From NCBI GenBank assembly GCA_945622055.1, contig CALZBV010000065.1:1-10766 (forward strand): 10,766 nt of DNA, in the 5' to 3' direction. Made by a program: the position numbers and the translations under genes. Below are positions 1 to 6,155 of the stretch, in pieces (within the stretch, counting starts at the first letter, position 1; each line of letters opens with the position of its first letter). The stretch is from an uncultured Clostridia bacterium. GTDB lineage: Bacteria; Bacillota; Clostridia; Lachnospirales; Lachnospiraceae. The notes under the pieces were generated by a model, which had not been told where the DNA came from, did no database searches, and was given only the letters and a program-made list of their open reading frames with translations.

Positions 1-537
1 GTAAGAAAAGCCATCCGAATCTGGCCGCACCGTATGGAGGGTGAGGGACATTTTGTTGCATTGCTGAAGAAATCAGAGGACAGTCCGGTGACCGGAGTAA
101 TGCCGGAAAGCTATAAAACGGCGAAGCTGTCAAAGGAGGCGCAGGAATTTCTGGACCGCCTTAAGGTATCCTTTGACCGGGACAGAATTGTTGCCAGAGC
201 AGATTCGCTGTATTATCTTCCGAAGGATATTCCGGTGCTGAGCGGCCTTCGTATTTTACGTTCCGGGCTTTTATTGGGTGAAATAAAGAAGAACCGCTTT
301 GAGCCGAGTCAGGCACTTGCCTGTGCCCTTAAGAGTGAGGAATATGATAATGTGTATTCTCTTCCGGCAGAGGATGAGGATGTGATTCGTTATTTAAAGT
401 GTGAAACCATTGATGCAAAGAGCGAAGTAAAGGATGGTTTTGTGCTTGTGTGTGTTGACGGTTATCCGCTTGGCTGGGGAAAGGCTGCAAAGGGTGTGAT
501 TAAGAACAAATACCTTGCCGGCTGGAGAATGATGTAA
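1..537 (+). CDS. RsmF/NOL1/NOP2/Sun-type rRNA (cytosine-5) methyltransferase, C-terminal part (5' end outside window)
   Basis: The reading frame is open from base 1 and gives 178 residues before the TAA at 535-537. Near its beginning it reads RIWPHRMEGEGHFVALL, the well-known tail of the catalytic domain in NOL1/NOP2/Sun-family SAM-dependent RNA m5C methyltransferases, where the H-x-x-x-G-E-G-H-F stretch is conserved. The rest (about residues 40-178) matches the C-terminal RsmF/RlmI-like RNA-binding extension and ends in GWGK-(x)n-KNKYLAGWRMM, a typical closing motif. The SAM-binding motifs and the catalytic cysteines lie upstream of the window and cannot be checked, so the exact rRNA target is not assignable. 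The ATG at base 34 is an internal methionine, not the start. It is the first visible gene of an operon with the rRNA pseudouridine synthase gene that begins 21 bases downstream. Family call is firm; substrate is inference. Confidence 0.9.
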   Translation, partial: VRKAIRIWPHRMEGEGHFVALLKKSEDSPVTGVMPESYKTAKLSKEAQEFLDRLKVSFDRDRIVARADSLYYLPKDIPVLSGLRILRSGLLLGEIKKNRFEPSQALACALKSEEYDNVYSLPAEDEDVIRYLKCETIDAKSEVKDGFVLVCVDGYPLGWGKAAKGVIKNKYLAGWRMM

Positions 538-558
538 GGCAGAAAACGGAGGAAGGAC

Positions 559-1320
559 ATGCGGCTGGATAAACTCGTAGCAGAACAAACAGGAAGTACG
601 CGCGCTGCCGTAAAAGGGCTGATTCAGAGTGGACGCGTGACGGTAAACGGGTTAGTGGTAAAGGACGGTGCAAAAAAGGTATCGGAAGAGGAAGATGAGG
701 TTGCACTGGATGGTGAGGTTTTTCGGTTTCAGAGGTTTGCGTATTTTATGTTAAATAAGCCGGCCGGAGTGGTTTCTGCAACGAGAGATAAAGCAGATGC
801 AACGGTAGTGGCTCTGCTGGATGCTTCTGACCGTAAAAAAAGAAAGCTCTTTCCGGTCGGACGTCTGGATAAGGACACGGAGGGCCTTCTGTTGATTACA
901 GATGACGGGATGCTTTCGCATCAGCTGCTTTCGCCGAGAAAGCATGCAGATAAGCTTTATTTTGTAAGGCTGACCCGGGACATTACAAAGGAGGAGGTTG
1001 CGTTATTTGCGTCCGGGATGAAGGTGGATGAGGAGCTGACGGCAATGCCGGCAGAACTCAGAAAACTGACGGAAGAGGAGCGTGCCGTTTTTTTTCAGGG
1101 AGAAGACTTTGCTGCGGCAGTGACACTCTGCGAAGGTAAATTTCACCAGGTAAAGCGTATGTTTGCGGCAACCGGAAACGAGGTTCTGTATTTAAAACGC
1201 ATTGCCATGGGCGGAGTAACGCTCGACCCGAAGCTGCTGCCGGGACAGTACCGGGAGCTTTCAAAAGAGGAGCTTGATTGTTTGAGAATGTCTGTGGAAC
1301 ATAATTCGGAGGATTCGTAA
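559..1320 (+). CDS. rsuA: RsuA-family 16S rRNA pseudouridine synthase
   Basis: A 253-residue protein, normal length for RsuA-type enzymes, which isomerise a specific uridine (U516 in E. coli 16S rRNA) to pseudouridine. Residues 1 to about 55 form an S4 RNA-binding domain (MRLDKLVAEQ start, SGRVTVNG near 25-31). Residues about 61-235 are the catalytic domain: MLNKPAG at 64-70, GRLDKDTEGLL at 101-111 with the predicted catalytic aspartate D104, and the RsuA/RluB/E/F signature GKFHQVKRMF at 193-202. The C-terminal RELSKEEL motif is also typical. A GGAGG at 548-552 sits 6 bases before the ATG and settles the start. The stop codon abuts the next gene's ATG with no gap, suggesting translational coupling. 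RluB-like 23S activity cannot be fully excluded from sequence, but the length and compact S4 domain favour RsuA. Confidence 0.93.
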   Translation: MRLDKLVAEQTGSTRAAVKGLIQSGRVTVNGLVVKDGAKKVSEEEDEVALDGEVFRFQRFAYFMLNKPAGVVSATRDKADATVVALLDASDRKKRKLFPVGRLDKDTEGLLLITDDGMLSHQLLSPRKHADKLYFVRLTRDITKEEVALFASGMKVDEELTAMPAELRKLTEEERAVFFQGEDFAAAVTLCEGKFHQVKRMFAATGNEVLYLKRIAMGGVTLDPKLLPGQYRELSKEELDCLRMSVEHNSEDS

Positions 1321-1968
1321 ATGTTAGAAAACATAAAAGCAGTTATTTTTGATCTGGATGGTACGTTGGTAGACTCCATGTGGATGTGGAAGCAGATAGA
1401 TATTGAATATCTTGCCAGATTCGGGATTGAACTGCCTCCGGATTTGCAAAAGGTTATTTCCGGAATGAGTTTTTCGGAAACGGCAGTGTATTTTAAGGAG
1501 CAGTTTCACATTCCGGACAGTCTTGAGAAAATTAAAAATGACTGGAATGAAATGGCAATGGGAAAATACCGGAACGAGGTTTTGTTAAAGCCGGGGGTAC
1601 TGGATTTTCTGCGCCGGCTGAAGGAGCGTGGTATTCGGACCGGGATTGCGACAAGTAATTCGAAAGAGCTTGTCAGGGCGGTGCTTGAGAGTCAGAAGGT
1701 GTTACAGTATTTTGACGAGGTACATATGTCGTGTGAGGTAGCCCACGGAAAGCCTGCGCCGGATATTTTTTTGCTTGTTGCAAAATGTCTTGGAGCAGAC
1801 CCGGCGGAATGCCTGGTGTTTGAGGATATTTCTGAGGGGATTCTTGCGGGAAAGGCCGCCGGAATGCGCGTCTGCGGTGTTGAGGACCCGTTTTCGACGG
1901 AATATCGTGAGGAAAAAATTCGTCTTGCAGATTATTACATAGAAAGCTTTTGCGAGATTTGGGAATAA
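1321..1968 (+). CDS. HAD-superfamily hydrolase, beta-phosphoglucomutase-like
   Basis: A 215-residue soluble cytosolic protein of the haloacid dehalogenase superfamily, subfamily IA. Motif I is DLDGTLVDS at 11-19, with nucleophile D11 and acid/base D13. Motif II is the serine/threonine in GIATSNS (108-114). Motif III is K144 in HGKPAPD. Motif IV is the Mg-binding E168-D169 in VFEDI. Residues about 17-85 form the helical cap that sets specificity. Such proteins act as phosphatases on sugar phosphates or nucleotides, or as beta-phosphoglucomutase; the sequence does not show which. The ATG directly follows the rsuA stop, and GGAGG at 1308-1312, inside the rsuA end, is its ribosome binding site. 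No functional link to the neighbouring rRNA modification genes is visible. Confidence 0.9.
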   Translation: MLENIKAVIFDLDGTLVDSMWMWKQIDIEYLARFGIELPPDLQKVISGMSFSETAVYFKEQFHIPDSLEKIKNDWNEMAMGKYRNEVLLKPGVLDFLRRLKERGIRTGIATSNSKELVRAVLESQKVLQYFDEVHMSCEVAHGKPAPDIFLLVAKCLGADPAECLVFEDISEGILAGKAAGMRVCGVEDPFSTEYREEKIRLADYYIESFCEIWE

Positions 1969-1978
1969 GGAGATGCTT

Positions 1979-2548
1979 ATGAAGCAAAAGGTAAATCGTT
2001 GTGAATACGGACATGTGAATGCAGAAAAAAGAAAACAGCTGCTGGGAGCAATCAGTATGGTTGTAATTGCCCTGGCAGTATTTGTTCTTGGAATGGCTTT
2101 GAATAAGTGGGATAAACGGAATATTTTTACTGTCCTTTCCGTTCTGTTTGTTTTGCCGTGGGCCCGTTATATGTGTACACTGATTGTCCTGCTTCCGTTT
2201 CGAACTCCACCGGAGAAACAGTATGAAAGCGTAAAAAGCAAGCTTCCAAAGGGTGCAGTTTTGCTGGCGGATTATGTGTTTTCTTCTAAGGAAACGGTGC
2301 TGGGGCTTTCCTATCTGGTTCTGACGGAGCATGAGCTGATTGGACTGGTTTTTCGAAAAAAGGCGAACGGAGCCAGGGTTCAGGCATACCTTTCCGAAGT
2401 TTTGAAAAAGCGCGGTATTGCCGGTAAGGTTATTATTTTTGAGGAAGAAGAGGCTTTTTTGAAACGTTTGATAAAGTGTGAGGAGACAAAAAAAAGCGAA
2501 GAGGAATTTAGTGAGCTGATTGAGACGCTTCGTTCTCTTGCAGTCTGA
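1979..2548 (+). CDS. Two-TM membrane protein of unknown function
   Basis: I do not recognise this gene. It encodes 189 residues. A basic, cysteine-containing N-terminus (MKQKVNRCEYGHV) precedes two hydrophobic segments at about 22-42 and 49-72, joined by a short charged loop (NKWDKRN). Residues about 75-189 look like a soluble mixed alpha/beta domain with strands such as GAVLLADYVF and GKVIIF and a charged, glutamate/lysine-rich C-terminal helix. A hairpin of two TM helices with a cytoplasmic tail is likely but inferred. An ATG also exists at 1973, but AAGGAG at 1967-1972 would touch it; the same site lies 6 bases from the ATG at 1979, so 1979 is preferred. The ribosome binding site overlaps the preceding stop, placing the gene within the operon. 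A 55-base gap follows before the RluA-type gene. Confidence 0.8.
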   Translation: MKQKVNRCEYGHVNAEKRKQLLGAISMVVIALAVFVLGMALNKWDKRNIFTVLSVLFVLPWARYMCTLIVLLPFRTPPEKQYESVKSKLPKGAVLLADYVFSSKETVLGLSYLVLTEHELIGLVFRKKANGARVQAYLSEVLKKRGIAGKVIIFEEEEAFLKRLIKCEETKKSEEEFSELIETLRSLAV

Positions 2549-2603
2549 AAGGGATAAAGGAACATATGAAATAGCTCCGGTTCATCCGTAAGGAAGGGAA
2601 AGT

Positions 2604-3608
2604 ATGAGAAAGATTGTTGTTTCAAAGAACGAAGCCGGACAGAGACTTACGAAGCTTCTGGCCAAATACATGAGTGAAGCACCGCAGAGTTTCTTTTATA
2701 AGATGCTTCGAAAAAAGAATATTACCTTAAACGGAAAAAAGGCAGACGGTACGGAGATGCTCGTGCAGGAGGACGAAATCTGTCTTTTTTTGTCAGAGGA
2801 AACGATAGAGAAATTCACGAAAAAACAGGAACCGGCCAATCATTCAGCGGAAAAGGAAAAGGATGTCCTTTCATTGATTGCGCGAAGCAGAATCCTCTAT
2901 GAAGACGAGGATGTAATGCTGATTAACAAGCCTTTGGGAATACTTTCCCAAAAGGCAGAGCCGGGAGACAGCTCTGCCAATGAATGGGTAATCGCATATC
3001 TGTTAAAGACGGGGACATTGACACAGGATAACCTGAAATCCTTTCGCCCGGGCGTTTGCAACCGTCTGGACCGGAATACTACGGGGATTCTGATTGCCGG
3101 AAAAAGTCTTTTGGGACTACAGACGATGTCAGCACTGTTAAAAGAGCGCTCCTTATATAAGGAGTACGAAACCATTGTGTGTGGTGAGCTTAGAACACCT
3201 TCGCGTGTTACGGGATATTTACAAAAGGATGAGAAAACGAACCGGGTACGGATTACTGACCGGAAGGAAACAGAGAATGCTTCGCTGATTGAAACGGAGT
3301 ATCTTCCGGTAAAGTCAAACGGGGCGTATACTCTGCTAAAGGTACATCTGATTACAGGAAAGACACATCAGATTCGTGCCCATCTTGCATATCTCGGTCA
3401 TCCGCTTCTGGGAGATACAAAGTATGGAAATAAACGAATCAATCAGGAAATGGCACAACGGTTTGAGCTTCATTTTCAGCTTCTGCATGCCGCGCGTCTT
3501 GTGTTTCCGAAGCAGATGGAGCATTGTGAGGCACTGGCCGGAAAGAGCATTCAGGCACCAAGACCTGCACAGTTTCAGCAAATCGCGGCCGGACTCGGTC
3601 TGTTATAG
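2604..3608 (+). CDS. RluA-family pseudouridine synthase (RluC/RluD-like)
   Basis: A 334-residue RNA pseudouridine synthase of the RluA family, whose members modify 23S rRNA and sometimes tRNA. Residues 1 to about 65 are an S4 RNA-binding domain (GQRLTKLLAKYM, then NITLNGKKADG). A charged linker of about 25 residues follows, then the catalytic domain: YEDEDVMLINKPLGILSQ at 99-116, the active-site loop with NRLDRNTTGILIAGKS at 153-168 (predicted catalytic D156), and LLKVHLITGKTHQIRAH at 244-260 followed by GHPLLGDTKYG. The family often has HRLDR; the asparagine before RLDR is a variant I believe is common in clostridial members. AGGAAGGG at 2591-2598 precedes the start. The stop is followed by RecU 8 bases later. 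Specific target positions are not deducible. Confidence 0.92.
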   Translation: MRKIVVSKNEAGQRLTKLLAKYMSEAPQSFFYKMLRKKNITLNGKKADGTEMLVQEDEICLFLSEETIEKFTKKQEPANHSAEKEKDVLSLIARSRILYEDEDVMLINKPLGILSQKAEPGDSSANEWVIAYLLKTGTLTQDNLKSFRPGVCNRLDRNTTGILIAGKSLLGLQTMSALLKERSLYKEYETIVCGELRTPSRVTGYLQKDEKTNRVRITDRKETENASLIETEYLPVKSNGAYTLLKVHLITGKTHQIRAHLAYLGHPLLGDTKYGNKRINQEMAQRFELHFQLLHAARLVFPKQMEHCEALAGKSIQAPRPAQFQQIAAGLGLL

Positions 3609-3616
3609 GAGGAAGT

Positions 3617-4150
3617 ATGGGAGAATGGAATTCCAGAGGTCTGAGAGGGTCGGCATTTGAGGAACTGATCAATCTGACAAATGATAAATACCGTGAAACG
3701 AAGCTTGCGGTGATTCAGAAGATATCAACGCCGATTACACCGATTGAGATTGACCGGAAATCAAGACATATTACGCTTGCTTATTTTGAAAAGAAAAGCA
3801 CGGTCGATTATATCGGTGTTGTCCAGGGCATTCCGGTCTGTTTTGATGCGAAGGAATGTGCAGAGGATACGTTTCCGCTGCGAAATATTCACGAACATCA
3901 GTTTAAGTTCATGGAAGAGTTTGAACAGCAGAACGGGGTTGCATTCTTGCTGATATACTATACGGCACGTGAGAAATATTATTATCTAAGATTTCAGAAG
4001 CTTAGGGAATTTTATGAGCGGATGCTCGGAGGAGGGAGGAAGAGTTTCTTGTTTGAGGAAACGGAGGAGAGTTTTTTTCTGCCTGAGGTTAACGGGATAC
4101 CGGTTCCGTTTTTAAACGGAGTCCAGAGAGATTTGCAGCTTCGTGAATAA
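3617..4150 (+). CDS. recU: Holliday junction resolvase RecU
   Basis: A 177-residue protein matching RecU, the Bacillota Holliday-junction resolvase that cuts four-way junctions during recombinational repair and chromosome segregation. Visible features are the N-terminal NSRGLRGSAFE block (5-15), D64 in VDYIGV, then FDAKE (76-80), giving the D-x12-(D/E)-x-K nuclease core as D64, D77 and K79. HQFKFMEEFEQQNGVAFLLIYY (94-115) and the YYYLRF segment are also typical of the family. The D-to-acid spacing of 13 residues equals that of B. subtilis RecU (D88, E101, K103), with aspartate here in place of glutamate. GGAGG at 3608-3612 overlaps the preceding TAG. In Bacillus recU sits with ponA; no penicillin-binding protein gene is adjacent here. 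It is probably the last gene of the operon, but no terminator is visible after it. Confidence 0.93.
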   Translation: MGEWNSRGLRGSAFEELINLTNDKYRETKLAVIQKISTPITPIEIDRKSRHITLAYFEKKSTVDYIGVVQGIPVCFDAKECAEDTFPLRNIHEHQFKFMEEFEQQNGVAFLLIYYTAREKYYYLRFQKLREFYERMLGGGRKSFLFEETEESFFLPEVNGIPVPFLNGVQRDLQLRE

Positions 4151-4154
4151 TATT

Positions 4155-4190
4155 CTATTTTCACACTACTTGACAGAAAATGTGAAATAG
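4155..4190. repeat. Imperfect inverted repeat spanning the -35 region (candidate operator)
   Basis: CTATTTTCACA at 4155-4165 is matched on the opposite strand by TGTGAAATAG at 4181-4190, identical apart from one extra T in the left arm. The arms are separated by 15 bases that contain the TTGACA of the promoter at 4170-4198. No T-run follows the right arm, so it does not look like a recU terminator. Its position on both sides of the -35 box suggests a repressor site; this is inference. Confidence 0.5.
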
Positions 4191-4198
4191 AGTAGAAT
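4170..4198 (+). promoter_or_regulatory. Sigma-A type promoter of the zinc-ribbon protein gene
   Basis: TTGACA at 4170-4175 is followed after exactly 17 bases by TAGAAT at 4193-4198, five of six matches to the -10 consensus. Transcription would start at about 4205, leaving a leader of about 70 bases before the ATG at 4275. It lies just after the recU stop and separates the gene from the upstream operon. Confidence 0.85.
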
Positions 4199-4201
4199 GA
4201 T

Positions 4202-4257
4202 GACGTTACGTCGGAATATTTTCTAAGTTCCGGCAGCATTGTTCGCTGAGATTCAGC
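4202..4257 (+). promoter_or_regulatory. Palindrome-rich leader of the zinc-ribbon gene
   Basis: Three symmetric elements follow each other. GACGT-T-ACGTC at 4202-4212 straddles the expected transcription start and could be an operator. A potential RNA hairpin pairs 4210-4216 with 4228-4234 (7 pairs including one G-U, 11-base loop). GCTGA-GAT-TCAGC at 4245-4257 is a perfect five-pair hairpin, 6 bases before the GGAGG ribosome binding site (4264-4268). No known riboswitch class is recognised. A regulatory role is inference. Confidence 0.4.
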
Positions 4258-4274
4258 AGAGATGGAGGATAAGT

Positions 4275-5897
4275 ATGAAATGTAGTAAATGTGGTCAGGA
4301 ATATGCAGATGGAACAAAGTTCTGTGAAAAATGCGGTGCAGAGCTGACTTCTTCCGATGTAAAGACTGAGGCAGCCCCGGCAGCTGAGAATGCGCCGGTT
4401 GAGAAGAAGGAAGAGACTCCGGCAGTTGAGCCGATGAAGGAAGCGGATGCCGGAAAGCCAAAGCTGGATCTGAAGAAGCTTCTGATTCCGGTTGCAGCAG
4501 TTGCAGCGGTAATTGTTTTGATTGCTTTGATTTGTTCTTTGTTTGGCGGAAAGTCAAACTATCCGACCTACAATAAGAATACGATTGTTTCTTTAGAGAC
4601 TAAGGACGACAGTGTTTATGTAAGCTATCCGAATGGTGAGTTTAAGGATCTTAAGGTTGAGAAGAAGGGCGGCGCCTACTATAGTGGAGATCGTTCTTTG
4701 GTTGCTTTTTTTGATGATTCCGGCGAGCTTGTATATTTCAAGAACGGAAAGCTGGTTTCTACCGGTCTGGATGAAATCAAGTCGATTACTGTTTCCAACG
4801 ATGGTGCTACTATTGCTTATCTTTCTGAGGTAAAGAATGGAAGCGGTGTTCTGTATTTGTACGAAACAAAGAGCAAGAAGTCAAAGGAAATTGCAGATGA
4901 CGTACGTGTTGGCTCCATCGTTCTTTCTCCGGATGGAAAGACGGTTGCTTACGTTAGTGATTATGAAGAAGAGGATGACTTCAAGGGTTACTATTCTGTA
5001 AACGGTAAAAAGCCGGTTGAGGTCGGTAAGGAAAAGAGAGTATTTGCCATTGCAGATAAGGGCACATATATTTACTATAAGGATGGTGACCGTATCTATG
5101 TTCAGAAGGGTAAGAAGGAGCCGGAGAAGCTTGCCACGGATGTAGGAAGCTTCCGTGCGTTCTTTAACAAGGATCTTTCCCAGATTATGTATACGAACGA
5201 TGGTAAGACCTATATTTCCGAGAAGGCAAAGGAAAAGGTTAAGGTTTCCAGCGATCCGGTTTATGCTTTTATTTTCCCGCAGGATTCTGTATGTGGTTCT
5301 TATTCCATGGCTGACGGAACGATTACTTTGACTGGAGTTAAGTCTCTTGCAAAGCAGCTGATTTATGTAAGTGATTCTATTTACTACGTAAAGCCGAATT
5401 TTGAATCTGTGAAGGTGGCTTCCAATGTAATGCAGGTTGCACTTTCCAAGGACTGCAAGAAGCTGTATGTTCTTGGAACAAAGCAGGATGTTGTTGAGAT
5501 TACTGATTTTGCAAAGGGCGGTAAGAAGAAGGATTTGACAGACGAAGGCGACATCGTTAGTTTCCAGACAGACGTAAAGCTGAAGAAGCTGTACGTTATG
5601 AATGAGGATGATGAGCTGAAGTATGTGAAGAGCAAACAGAAGTTAGTTAAGCTTTCCGATGATGTTACATCCTTTGCTTGCACAAAGGACGGCGCTACCT
5701 GCTACTTTGTTGTTGATTATGAAACCTTATACCTCTCTAAGAATGGCGGTAAGAAGGTAAAGATTAAGGAAGAAGATAATGTAAGCGTCACGAATTATCT
5801 GGATGTTACCATGGTCAAAATTTATGAAGATGATACTATTACTTCCTATATTGCAAACGGTAAGAAATTAAAGGAAGTATTTTCCACGGAAGACTGA
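4275..5897 (+). CDS. Zinc-ribbon, single-TM protein with beta-propeller-like C-terminal domain
   Basis: A 540-residue protein in three parts. Residues 1-24 form a zinc ribbon with two CxxC pairs (C3, C6, C17, C20; motif KFCEKCGAEL). Residues about 25-65 are a low-complexity linker rich in Ala, Glu, Pro and Lys. Residues about 69-90 are one strongly hydrophobic TM helix ending in LFGGK. The remaining roughly 445 residues are Lys-, Asp- and Tyr-rich and contain propeller-style repeats: SNDGATIAYLS at 174-184, SPDGKTVAYVS at 218-228, then similar units such as NKDLSQIMYTNDGKTYIS and SKDCKKLYVLG. This layout suggests a cytoplasmic ribbon and an extracytoplasmic propeller. Function unknown; the propeller could bind a protein or glycan. 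The start is fixed by GGAGG at 4264-4268, 6 bases before ATG; an upstream in-frame TTG at 4239 lacks support. It has its own promoter and terminator. Lysine codons are mostly AAG, unlike its neighbours. Confidence 0.85.
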   Translation: MKCSKCGQEYADGTKFCEKCGAELTSSDVKTEAAPAAENAPVEKKEETPAVEPMKEADAGKPKLDLKKLLIPVAAVAAVIVLIALICSLFGGKSNYPTYNKNTIVSLETKDDSVYVSYPNGEFKDLKVEKKGGAYYSGDRSLVAFFDDSGELVYFKNGKLVSTGLDEIKSITVSNDGATIAYLSEVKNGSGVLYLYETKSKKSKEIADDVRVGSIVLSPDGKTVAYVSDYEEEDDFKGYYSVNGKKPVEVGKEKRVFAIADKGTYIYYKDGDRIYVQKGKKEPEKLATDVGSFRAFFNKDLSQIMYTNDGKTYISEKAKEKVKVSSDPVYAFIFPQDSVCGSYSMADGTITLTGVKSLAKQLIYVSDSIYYVKPNFESVKVASNVMQVALSKDCKKLYVLGTKQDVVEITDFAKGGKKKDLTDEGDIVSFQTDVKLKKLYVMNEDDELKYVKSKQKLVKLSDDVTSFACTKDGATCYFVVDYETLYLSKNGGKKVKIKEEDNVSVTNYLDVTMVKIYEDDTITSYIANGKKLKEVFSTED

Positions 5898-5968
5898 TTT
5901 GTTTCCTGAAAATTGTCTGTTCTTTACCTTCGTCCGGATGGTTTTGAACGGCACATGAGAAAAGTAAG

Positions 5969-6000
5969 GGCTTGCGACAGGTTCGCAGGCCTTTTTCTTT
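5969..6000 (+). terminator. Rho-independent terminator of the zinc-ribbon protein gene
   Basis: GGCTTGCGA at 5969-5977 pairs with TCGCAGGCC at 5983-5991 (nine pairs including one G-U) around the five-base loop CAGGT, followed by TTTTTCTTT at 5992-6000. It lies 72 bases after the stop codon and ends the single-gene unit before the his promoter. The intervening bases 5898-5968 show no gene. Confidence 0.92.
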
Positions 6001-6059
6001 CCCGGCGTAATGTGTGCAATCGCCCGGATTTTAGTTGGAAGCAATTTATGCCGGTTCCC

Positions 6060-6088
6060 TTGACAAAAAGGGAAAAATGAATTATAAT
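6060..6088 (+). promoter_or_regulatory. Consensus sigma-A promoter of the his cluster
   Basis: TTGACA at 6060-6065 and TATAAT at 6083-6088 are both perfect consensus hexamers with a 17-base spacer. Transcription should begin at about 6095, giving a leader of about 60 bases before hisZ. So strong a core promoter for an amino-acid pathway implies control by a repressor or leader structure. Confidence 0.93.
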
Positions 6089-6094
6089 CACAAC

Positions 6095-6137
6095 AATATG
6101 ATAACAAGCTATCACTCTACCATATTAAAGTGACAGC
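6095..6137 (+). promoter_or_regulatory. Overlapping inverted repeats in the hisZ leader (candidate operator or RNA switch)
   Basis: Three overlapping symmetries are visible. TGATA (6099-6103) pairs with TATCA (6110-6114) across six bases. AATATG (6095-6100) is complementary to CATATT (6121-6126). GCTATCACT (6108-6116) pairs with AGTGACAGC (6129-6137) with one mismatch and a 12-base loop. They share bases, so as RNA the first is mutually exclusive with each of the other two. As DNA they sit just downstream of the transcription start, a usual operator position. No T-box consensus and no histidine-codon-rich leader peptide is seen. The regulator is not identified. Confidence 0.45.
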
Positions 6138-6155
6138 GGTAAAAGGAGGAGAATT

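Noticed and set aside
1973..1975. Alternative ATG for the two-TM protein
   Set aside because: The AAGGAG site directly abuts it, leaving no spacing; ATG 1979 is correctly spaced.
1673..2332. Long minus-strand open frame of 219 codons
   Set aside because: It overlaps the HAD gene and the two-TM gene, both with ribosome binding sites, and its translation is low-complexity and basic with no recognisable domain. It is a shadow frame.
2566..2574. Mini reading frame ATG-AAA-TAG preceded by AAAGG
   Set aside because: A two-codon frame of this kind is easily produced by chance, and nothing else supports a regulatory role.
4155..4190. recU intrinsic terminator
   Set aside because: The inverted repeat is AT-rich with a 15-base loop and is not followed by a T-run.
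4239..4274. Upstream in-frame TTG start for the zinc-ribbon protein
   Set aside because: It would add 12 residues from a leader hairpin region and has no ribosome binding site, whereas ATG 4275 has GGAGG at the right distance and places the first CxxC at the N-terminus as usual.
4012..4557. Minus-strand open frame of 181 codons
   Set aside because: It runs antisense through the recU end, the promoter and the zinc-ribbon coding region; the product is Ser/Pro/Leu-rich with no motifs.
6089..6155. T-box riboswitch or histidine attenuator ahead of hisZ
   Set aside because: The leader is only about 60 bases, lacks the TGGNACCGCG T-box core, and encodes no histidine-rich peptide.
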